Assembly: GCA_029783825.1 (NCBI GenBank)
Contig: JAREIK010001333.1
Location: 1,223,090 to 1,287,089, forward strand
Length of the DNA stretch: 64,000 nt
Origin: Sapria himalayana
Taxonomy: Eukaryota > Streptophyta > Magnoliopsida > Malpighiales > Rafflesiaceae
Direction: 5' to 3'
Position 1 is the stretch's first letter. Each line of letters starts with the position of its first letter. Both the position numbers and the translations under genes were made by a program. The notes below the pieces were generated by a model, which worked only from the letters and a program-made list of their open reading frames with translations, had not been told where the DNA came from and searched no databases. This document shows, piece after piece, positions 40,001 through 52,000 of this stretch.

Positions 40001-43000
40001 TAATTTTTTATTGTGATAATTTGACTATAAGATATATAGTCTTTATTCTAGTATTTCACAAGAAGAAGAAGCAGATAGAATTAAATTATTTTTTTTTTTC
40101 ATTAAAAAGATTGAAGATGAAATTATTATTAATTACTTATATTCAAACAGCATATTAACCAGCAAAAATATTTTTGAAGGTCTCGAATAGGTTAACATTT
40201 TGTTTTTTGCTCATATGTTATTGTTCTAGATTTTTACACATCAGTTTGATGTGGGCAGGTTTTGCAGTTTCAATTTGCTTTTAGTTTGATTTTTTTTTTT
40301 TTTTTTTTTTATTATTATGGATAAAAGCACCAGATATGTGAGCTGTCCCAATATATTTTATCCTTTACATTAGGGCATTCTCTAGTGCATATTTGTGTGA
40401 AATTGCATTATTTCTTTGCAGTTTAATTTCTATAATCATCATGTGGATGTGTGAGACCATGGTATTGAGAAACACTAGGTGCATCTAGTTGCCATTGCCA
40501 ACCAATGGTGGCAGCTAGTAAAATCTGCCCCTTGAATTTTATTATTCAGTTTTTCATCGAGATCATTATTTTTGAAATGGAAAAAAGTATTTAACATTTC
40601 TGCTTCTCCTTTCCATCTGTTTACTAGTGCTAGATCCACCATTGGCTGTGCACTAGGCACGGCTTGAACCTAGGCTAACCTCAGATAGCCTAGGTTCATT
40701 CTAGGCTAACCTAGGTCACGTCCAGGCAAGCTTGGGTGATGTACCGACTAGCCAGGCCAAGACTAGGCCACACGGGCCCACATTTGTGTTGTGCTGTGCC
40801 GTATCTTTTGTGGCACGCTATCTAGAACCATAGCCTAGCATGGCCTAAGCCATGCCATGGGTTGGTCAGACATTATTATAGGCACAGTTCCAGCCATGCC
40901 GGATTGTTCTATGGGCCAATTTTAATGGGTCACGCCATGCTGTTAGCTACCAGCCCCATTTGGACACATCTAGATCAAGCAGCGAGTTAATAAGTGTTCA
41001 TATTGACATATCGGGATCAAATAAAAATTTTAAAACGTATCTTTTCTGAGAAAGAAAATTGATACCTCGTGAGTATTCAATCTCAATATTTGTAAAATAT
41101 ATCAAACGTCTCAAATCTTTCATTTAAAACATAGTCTTTAAAAATAATTTTATTTGGGATATACTAAACTGATCATCTCTTATTATCAAAATATTAATGA
41201 TGATATGTCGAGATAAAATTTTAGTTAGGAAATACCACAATACCCAACTAATCATCTTATGTTATATTCCAAAATAATTTTTTTCATAATTAATAAAATT
41301 TATATTTTTTTTCTCTTCTTTTTCTTTTTTTTTTCTTCTTATTCCTGAAAACTATGGTGACTAAACCCTAATTTATCTACAATACAATTATCTAAAAATA
41401 CTATTTGTACAACTGAAAAAATAATAAATACTATCCTAAGTAAGTATCTTTAAGTATTTGAATGATGTTTAATTGATTTGTATTATGTTGATGTTTAATT
41501 TTGTTTTTATTATATATTTTTTTCTCTTTTTTTTTCATTGTATGTGATCACCCGACGTATGGGATATACCTCAACTTTGGTATATATGTGTTATTTTTAT
41601 TTTTGAATTTTATAAAAATTATATTATATTCTCTCTGTCTTTTTTTTTTATTTCTTCAAAATTCAGCAACCCTAACACGGTGTTGGATTTTTTGGAATAA
41701 GGTCTCATGAATGGTTGAAGGTGATTGTACTTTGAAGTAGATAATGTTCCATGAATAAATATAACAAGATTGATAAGTGACATATGAAAGGTCTAATTTG
41801 AATGGATTTGATTTTTTGATAATTTATTGTAGTCTATGAATCTTGTAATGTCCATATAGAAGCATACCACTCGGTTCCTTGATGGTCATCGTGTAGTGAG
41901 ATACTATAAGAGTCTAAGTGACAATTTCAACTATGATAGATTTGGGTATTGCTATAGAAAACTGAATCAACTTCTAATAAATTGCGGAGAAATTTTGTAG
42001 TGTTCTCTCATTAAGGATGCGTGTTTGCGAAATAGTGTGTTGCTCCTTTAATAAATAAAATATAAATTATTATGAATTTGGTCACTTAATCTCGTAAGCA
42101 TAGTCTCTAATGAAATAAGTCTACAATGCTCTCCATGAGTAAGTGTGATAAGATTGGTAAGTGATATATGGATGGTCTAATTTGAGTAGATTTGACATTT
42201 GACAATGTGTTATATAATATCTGAATCTCAAAATATCATCCTTTGTTAGATTTAAAAGTCTAGCACTTCTCTTGAGTGTATCTCAATCTTCGACAAAAGG
42301 GAAAATCACTACCAACTTCTTTCTTTTAGGAATATCCATCTTGATTCTCTCACGACCATCGTAAAAGAGATACTATAATAATCTGATTGGAAATTCCAAC
42401 TCTGTTAGATCTGGGTGTTGTGGTAGAGACTTGAATTACTTTTTGGTAAATCTCTAAGAAAACTTGTAGTGTTCTCTCATTTAATGATAAAAATTTTCAA
42501 TATATCCACCAATATATCTCTGATATATCCATAAATTCTAAGTATCGATGTATTCATTAAGATCGATATAACTATCCTTGATTGGTGCTCATATACAAAT
42601 ACACACCGATATATCTTTGATATATCCGTAAAATCTAAGTACCGATATATCTGTAAAAACTGATATTTTAATCCTTGCTCTCATTAAGGATATGTGTCTG
42701 TGAAACAGTGCATTACTCTCCTATCAAATAAAGTATAAAATATTATGAATTTGGCCACATAATGAGTTTTCTTATCCTAATTAATCATGTTTATGCTAAC
42801 AATTGAATAATAATGTGTTGACCCCATATTTCATTGCTTGAGAGTTGGTCCTTGAGTGATTGATCCAAGGAAATAATGCTAGAATATTCATTATGAGCAA
42901 GTGTAATAAGATTGATAAGTGACATGTTGAAGGTCTAATATAACTTTTCAGGGTGTATCTCAATATTCTACAAAAAAAGAAATTTATTACCAACTTTTTC

Positions 43001-46000
43001 ACAATACTCTTTTTGGTTCTCTCATGGTCACCAATGTGAGAGACATTATAATAGTCTGATTGACAATTTCAACTCTAATAGATTTGATTGATAAGTGTCG
43101 TCTCATTGAGGATATGTGTCTGCAAAACATTGTATCGATACCCTAACAAATTAAGTATAAAATTTTGTGAATTTGGTCACCTAATCTTCTAAGCACAGTC
43201 AAATATGTAAATATAGGTATCACTCAGTCAATTCTCTCATATAGATCTATTGTGACCACATAGTTAGTTGTCTCATTCTAATTAGTTATATTTATGTTTA
43301 TAGGTAAATAGTAATGTGTTGGCCCTTTAGCCAAGAGTTGGCATCTGAGTCTATGACCTAAGATTTCACAATGATGTAGAGAGAAGAAAGAATAGTAGAG
43401 AAAAATGTTTCAACAAAAGTTAGTAGTCTCCAAGGAAATAAGTCTAGAATACTTATCATGAGTAAGTGTAACAAGACTGGCAAGTGACATGTGAAAGGCC
43501 TAATATGAGTAGGTTTGACCTTTGATGATAAGTTGTGTGTTCTTTGAATCTTGAAATATTTTTCATATATTAGGATGTAAAGTATAATATTTTTCTCAAA
43601 TGTATCTCAATCTTTCATAAAATTGTAAATTAATATTTATTTTTTCGCTATAGAATTTCTCATACCAATAGTTGTTAAATCGAGATTCAAATTGAGAATT
43701 GGAATGCTTGATTAATGAATCGAGAATATAATCAAATTTTTTATGATTTTTTTTCACGTTAATTAATTTCTATTTTCTATAGTTGGTAATATATATTTTT
43801 AGTATTTTAATTTTTATTTTTGTGATTTTTTTGGTATTTGCTTTTTTTTCACGTTAAATTCGTAATACCAAAGATTTGAGTTTTTTTTTTCCACGTTGAT
43901 TAATTCATATAGTTGGTAATTTTTTTTTTTTGTATTTTAGTTTTTATTTTTGTGATTTTTTGAAGATCTTGGTCCCTTGAGAATTAGTATTAAATCAGTT
44001 CATGTGAATTGATTCATGATTCAGCGATTCTGTCTTTGATTCATTTAAAGAGTTGTATCGTTTACTCCCTGAATTGTGAATCGTACGATTTTAAAAACAG
44101 TGCTCCTATCTGCCCATTGAATTTTCATGCAACGTGGTTACGAGGGGGGTAGGCGTGGCCTAGCTGTCTGATACGGTGTGGCATGGACCTGCACCTTGCG
44201 GGCCAACCGTGTCGTGCTAGCCCCGCAGTCTGGTTCCCATGCCGTGCCACGCTGTAATGGTCAATTTGGCATCTCTATTGGTCCTTGGGGCCGGCTTCTC
44301 ATTCCCAAAAAGCTGCATTTTTCTCAGTTATTTAACTTGTTGGTTCAAGTTATTTCTCTCATTTTTGTGCAAAATTTCTAAATCTGTCTATGCTACGATT
44401 TTTGTATCATCTTCTCCAATGGATATTTTTTGTATTTCTTTTCCATTGGCTTATCATGGATCCTCCTCAGACGTCTTTGTCTGGAGCAGGATTTTTGCTG
44501 GATACAACAGACACATACGAGTTTTTGATCTGCATCGCCCTGGAAGGGAGTTTGAAGAACATTCGACTGTCAATGGGAACAAGGAAGGACAAACAGGTTC
44601 ATTTCCCAGCTTGGCTATCCCCGATTCATGCTAGTACTTAGTGGATTAACTTGCAATGTTTTTCTATGCTCGTTTATTCTTCCCAAATCCCAGGCATAAT
44701 ATCAACAATCGCCTTTTGTCCAACCCACAGTGGAATGCTAGCCACAGGATCGTATGATCGTAGCACTGCTGTATACAGGGAAGACAAAATGGAACTTCTT
44801 TACATTCTGCATGGCCAGGAAGGTGGAGTCACGCACGTGAGTATATGTTACTGTTCAAATATACTGCTGGCACCCACTGATAAGCATAAAACTAATTTTT
44901 AAAATTATTTCAGGTTCAGTTCTCTAAAGATGGAAATTACCTCTTTAGTGGGGGCCGGAAGGTAGCTTTTACTTATCCTTACTTTTTCTCTGTTGAATTC
45001 TGTGCTATACACTTTAATTTGAGCATGTGATAGCGAACATGGTCAATAGAATTGAGAGGTGGCATTGAGTGTTATCATCATTGGTGTCGTTTAGTCGGAC
45101 GCATTCTAAATTTAGTCTTGCTCTTCTTTTTTAGATGAAAGCATATTGAATCAAGTAAAAAAATAGATTGTACCTAATATATAAGGCTCTCACTTAGGTA
45201 GTATTTTTTTTTTTTTACATAATACTAAGTAGGATTTTTTTTTACCTTAATGCTGAATGGTGTTTAATAGCATTAAGCTATGTTGCACGGATACGGACAC
45301 GGAGATACGACACGACAGGATACGGGGACATGGCAAATTCTAAAAAATTAGGATACGTCATGATAAAAAAAAAAATTTAAATAAAAATTATTAATTATAA
45401 ATATTAGGTATTTTAAAATAATTTAAAATTCTGTATTTTAAAATAATGTAACAAAAATTTAAACCTTCTAACACCCCCCCTCTCCCTCCCACCACCCTCC
45501 CTTTACAGTTTTGATTTTCGAACTCTCCCCCCTCTCGATACAGATTCCAAACCCCCCCCCCCCCCTCCTCCCTTTATAGAATTAGGTTACCTTAGGTATT
45601 GTCGGTGTCTCGGCAGTGTGCTCCTCCCCTCTCCGTTTGATGCAATGACAATTGACAATTATTTCTCGCAATCGGCTTGTCGGCAACTCACTATCGGCGG
45701 TGTGTTTCTCAATTTGTTGGAGATGTAGGAATAATAGTTAATATATAGTGTATTTCTGATATGTTAGAATCGTAAAAATGCGTCAGTTGGTAAACGACGC
45801 GTCTGTTGTTAACGACGACTGTTTCTGAACAATGCGTCGGATATGTCTCTGACGTGTATCCGATATGCCACATGACGTATCGGACACAAATCTGACCTGT
45901 GTCGCCGTGTCCGACACGTGGACACGGCGACACGGCAGTTCTTAGGCGTATCCGTGCAACATAGGTATTAAGTATTAAGTTGTTTATTTTTTAACATTGG

Positions 46001-49000
46001 ATAATGAGTAGGGATGATAATGAGGTTAAATTATAAAAAAAAATGAGCAGGATCAAAATGAGGTAGTCCCGTACCAAACTCATCGTTGTTATCTATAATA
46101 GTGAGTGTTATTAGCTCTCATTATTATTAGGTTATGATGAATTTTTTCTTATTTTAGTTGAAAATGATTTTTTCTGAATAGAAAAAGCTTAATATTTTAT
46201 TTTTTTCTATTCATAATTTTTTTTTAAAAAAATTTAGCATTGAGTCATACATTTTTTGAAAAAATAAACAGCTTAACATTGAAATCAAATTATTTTCAGT
46301 GTTCAGCCCAAAAAACAAACAGACCCTTAGCTTAGGTCAAAAAGTAGTTAATTTCTCTATTATCTTATCCTAAAAGATTAGAGATGTTCTGTGTGATTAG
46401 TCTCAAATATGAGACTTATCACCATTAGATGAAGATATTTATCATTACACCAAAGTATGACTTTTATATTGAAACTGAAGTGGCGTATCAGAAAAAAATT
46501 AAAGTTGTATTTAAATTTAATATCCAGTGCAAATTAATAAATGCTCATTCAAATATCATGATTTTTATTTCACTTGTATTGTGCTCTGTGATGGATGATT
46601 AATTTTTTGAATCTTAAAATGAGCATGTTTTTTTTAAAATCATGGTATTTCGTTGGGAGTAAGTATTATTATTGAAACTATTATAATGTAGAGAAATATT
46701 TAGAACCCAAAGACCAAGAGACGTAATAATAGCCTTTGAGTTTTGGTAGATTCTATTCTACGTGTAATTTTTACTTTTATATTAATTATGTGATTACATA
46801 CATGGTATCTAATATTCAAAAAAAAAAATTTATATTCAACTATTTTATATTTGTTATATTAATTAAGTAGATTTATGAAATAATGTATATATTTGTTTAA
46901 AATTATTATATATAGCATTAGCATTCTTCTTTAATGCATCTAATATAACATAAATCTCAAAATTTTTATTTTCTCATGTTAGTTAATTTAAAGATGTTTT
47001 TATTCAGTGTATTATATTATTGATTTAGATAAAACATATGTATTTATGTTCATCTAAACTATATATCTCATATAAAGAAATTTTATATAAAAAATAAAAA
47101 AAAAATGTTTGGAGCATTCATATACTACTAGTACTTCAATGTACATTGAAATAAAATTATTGCATCTAAGAGTACCAAAGACAAGCTATGATACTAAATA
47201 TTGAGAATCCATTAATATCAAATCAAATTGTTTTTGATACCAAATGATATGATCTCCGACAATCACATTTTGTTTTGATACCAAGTATTTAAGGTCTATC
47301 AGTTCCAAACATTAGTTGATACGAAAATCAAGAGGTCGGATGTAATATGAGGTTCCTGGTGTAACCTCTCTCGAATACCAAAATAGAAATCAGTGTAGGG
47401 ATTCCATGATGTTGGTTTAGGGTTCCAAGAAAAGTGAGAAACGTCATTTCATAGCTGAAGCACACATCGCATTATGATAGAATTCATAGAAGAAGCATAC
47501 TTGCTCATCATAGAGGTGTCAAACGGCTCGTGCTGTGTTGGTATGCCCATTTTTTTAGGCATATCCGGGCCACCGTGACGTACCGGCACTGATCTAAAAA
47601 GGGGTAGCCCGGCACTGCTTGTAGGCATGACTTTTGGGTGAGTCATTCCGAATCATGTTAGGTTGTGCCAAGTCGGGTCAGGCCTGGCTAGGGTGAACTT
47701 GGTCTGCATGGACTGTCATTTTGTGTGGCGGGCCATGTTCGAGCTGTCCTGCCCAGTTGATACCTCTAGCTCAAAAGAGTAGTAGTTATGAGTAAGAAGA
47801 GAGATGGGGGTAGAGAGAGAGAGAAGTATAAAGAGAGATTCTTCTACTAGTCTGCTTTGTGGGTGAGCATGAAAAATATTTTGTTCTATAGTTTTTGCTG
47901 GGTATATTTTATTTTAAAGTCTTTAAATAATAGCTTAAAAAATTTGTTACATTTAAATCATAAGTCATAACAACAATTAGTTATTGATAATAGCACATAT
48001 TTGTTTCTAGCCTGGTTTGTTATTATCCTTTATGATCAAGAGTCTCCTAGGTAAGATTTCTAAAATTATTAAAAAAATGATGAAAATTAGAAAATAAATG
48101 AGAGATATGATGTTAAATAGAATACTTTTTATTGTTATTTCCATAGAAAAATAGTAAGGCCAAAGTTAATTTTTTATGATCAAATCATTATGGTGACTCT
48201 TCGTGTGTGCCCAGGTTCAATGATTGTGCCATAATTTCTCTTGGGTTTAAACTCAATAATATAATCACGCTTCTCAATGGATGTAGAAATTAACAAGCTA
48301 AATCTTGTATGATTAGTGGACTAATGGTGATGAACAATCTTCAAGCTTGAGCAAGATGCAATATTATTAATGACTGAAGCTCTAGTTTTACCCAAACAAG
48401 ACATAGGAATCACAATGAGATGGTCACTAGAAGTCTCATGTAGAAATGAATAATCAAAAAATGATTCATTCAGGAAGAATATAACATAAAAATTGCTACC
48501 AGCTTATCTTAAGAGAATTACATTGATACCCTTTTGAGTATTAATGCAACAGAGAAATACATTGATACCCTTCATCACTCGTTTGTGTGTGAGTACTCTA
48601 TAACACAAATAATAATGCTCCTTATCTTAAGAGAATTACATTAATGCCCTTTTGAGTATTAATGCAATTGAGAATTACGTATTTGATAACATGAGCTACC
48701 AACTTATGTTTTCTTCGAGAAACATCATATATAAAGTACTGACACACAAAAATTGCTATAATTTTTCTCTTAGATGAAATATGCAAAATAATTTGTGATT
48801 CTGAAGAACAAACCAAGATATTTAATTGATCAGGTAATTTATAATTTTAATTTTACATATATGATTTCTCATTCAAATCGATATGTATTGGACCCTATTC
48901 TGCTCCTTAGGATAAGAGATAAACTTATTTGAGGCATACTTAAATCATAATTATATTGAGTTTTAATTATTTTTTGAAAGCATATAAAATATTAAAAATC

Positions 49001-52000
49001 TGATTATATTTCTTAAAATACAATAATTCATATAGATCTTGTATAATTATTATAAAAAATAATAATGTATTGAAAATTATTATGAGGAGTTGATTCATCA
49101 TTTCTAATATCATAGTGAGTCAAATGAGAAGGGATTGGTATGTTTGTTTGCTCCAAAGATTAAAATATCGGTTTCTACAGATATATCGGTACTTGGATTT
49201 TACGAATATATCAGATATATCGAAGATATATCAGTGTGTATTTGTATATGAGCATCAATCAAGGATAGATATATCGGTCTTAATAGATATATCGATACTT
49301 AGAAGTTATGGATATATTGGAAATTTTTATCATTGCTTGCTCTAGGCTCAAAAATCATATCAGTACCAAGGGAGCCATTGACCATGGGAGCAAGTTGTGG
49401 TGGGTCAAGTTGTCCTTGTTCGCTTGATTGACATAGTTTGGATTCAAAATTAAAAATTCACCCATATATTCATCCCATGTGTACGCACAACTTTTTCTTG
49501 TGACAAATGATATTAGCTAATGAATTTTTCAAGATCATACAAAATGTTTGCTATTAATTGAATAAAAAATTGATGAAAAACTCATGCAAAATAGCATTAA
49601 ATCGAACAACTGATCAAGGAGACAAAAATAATAACTTTAAAATTTTGGTTCATGTGGTACTAATAGTCACCAATGCCAATTTTGGTCATTGGTGATCAAT
49701 GGAGACTAATTACGACAATCGTTATGATAGGTTAGTTTGTATTAGTGGGATAACTTATTCTAAATCTTTGATATTATGTTGATGTAAAAAATTATATGTA
49801 TTTGTATTTTTATTTAAGCTATATAAATAATACAATGAGTGTATACATAAGAAAAAAGAAAATATGATTAAAATATTCTTATATTATATGTGCATTTCAA
49901 TGCCTAATAGAGGTTATACTCAGTGCACAAGGCTAATGTTATGCTTATCAAGTCTCTCGCCCGAGACTTATATCCCTTAGACAAAAGTATTTGATACTGC
50001 ACCAAGACTTGACTTTCAATACACACATATAATACATATATTTCTCAGCCGATGCTGATCAATCATCTTAGTACTATACTCATTCAGATACTTTTTACTG
50101 TAGAGTTTTAATGAAATTTGGTATGCTTAATGTATAATGAAATAAAATAGAAAATTTTAAGTTATTTTAACATATATTAATTGTCCTTTTTTATTTTTTC
50201 TATTAGTTTAGACTTAATTTTTTTGGTATTTGTAGAAATTAAAGAATATTGGAAAATAACATTAATACAATATAATAAATAAATATGAACAAATAAAAAC
50301 AAAAGACTTTTATGAAGATGCGTACTAGTTGATAAAATAGCAAGTGACAAAAAAACGAAGACATAATATTCTTAATTTGGTTAATAATGAAAGATCGAGT
50401 TGAGAATATACAAGTAAAATATCTAGCACACTCAGACATCAAGGAAGAAACCCTATCATATGATAAAATAGATATAATTAATTTTGTTTAATCCCAAATT
50501 AAGTTTTTAAGAGTTTCTAATCATGCAAATAAATATAAGTAGATGAGAAAATAAAATAACGGTTAAGTTATCTGAAAAAATAAATCTTAAATATATATTT
50601 ATATGATAATCAAGAATAAGTATAAAATAATAAAGAAATAAAAAATCAATCTAGATTATAGCATGTACACTATAATGTAACTCTCCATACTCAATTAGTC
50701 AATTAAACTTATGACTTATGGAGAAAATATTGAAATCTGATAAATTTATCCTCCAAATGAACAATAATGCAAATTTGAGAATTTATCCAAAACTCTATCT
50801 AGGGTAAAATAACAAAAAAAATTAAATTTGCCCTGAGATTTTAATTCTTTGGAACAATTGAATTTTATACCAAATTGATTTTTTGGGACACCCAAAATAC
50901 TAAATCAGAAAGATGAAGTTAGGATTTTAAGAGTTCAAATTGATGTTCTAAAACTATTTTTCATGCACCTCCGTCTGACCAACAATGCTCCAACATCACA
51001 CCATTGGTGCACTTCTCTGGCCTTTTTTCCATGACATCGACACAGTGAGTGCCAGTGCATATCAACTTTGTACAAATTGTGTGCAATAAGTGTGTGCATT
51101 AATCAACTTTTTCTCATGCCCTTTTTCTCTCTTCCAGAAGATGCATGCATTATGCTAGCACAACTTCAAGAACATTGAAAAATAAAAATATACTTAATAA
51201 GCAAGCACATGCAAATACAACCCATATGTAATAGGTAAAATTTTATCGTGATAAGTCACACTCTGAGTACTCTCATCGGTCATAATATAAAAAACAAAAG
51301 AAATTATAATAGTTTTGTATAAAACTAATGAAATTTAATGGTTTTTTTTGTCTAAATGCGATATGTTCTAGTTTAAGACTCACAAACATAATTTCTTTAA
51401 TTTTTAAAGGTATGACTATAAAGATATTAAACTCTCATGCACCAAGTAGAAATCCTGTTATCAAAATCATATGATTCACGATTTGATTCACGATTCAGGG
51501 GGTAAACAATCAGACACTTTAATAGAATCAAAAATATGTATGAATCATAAACTAAATCGTTGAATCACCAATCAATTCACATGAATCAATCTAATACCGA
51601 TTCTCAAATGGATCAAAATTCTCAAAAAGTCAAAAAAATAAAAGCTAAAATATCAAAAAAAAAAAAATTTGCCAACTGTAAGAATTAATTAACGTGAAAA
51701 AAAACAACTCCAATCTTTGATATTATGAAATTAACGTAAAAAAAGCAATAAAATACCAAAAAAATCACAAAAATAAAATACTAAAATATCAAAAAAAAAA
51801 AAATTATCAAATGTAAGAAATAAAAATTAATTGACGTGGAAAAAAAAATCATAAAAAATTCGATTCACGATTCGAATCTCGATTTAACAACTATGGTTGG
51901 TAGTAAAAATATTTTGCTACAATATATATATGCATGTATGCCCACGTAATCATGCAATCCTGCTTTCTACCATTTAGTTTTTTAACAAAGAGGAACAAGT

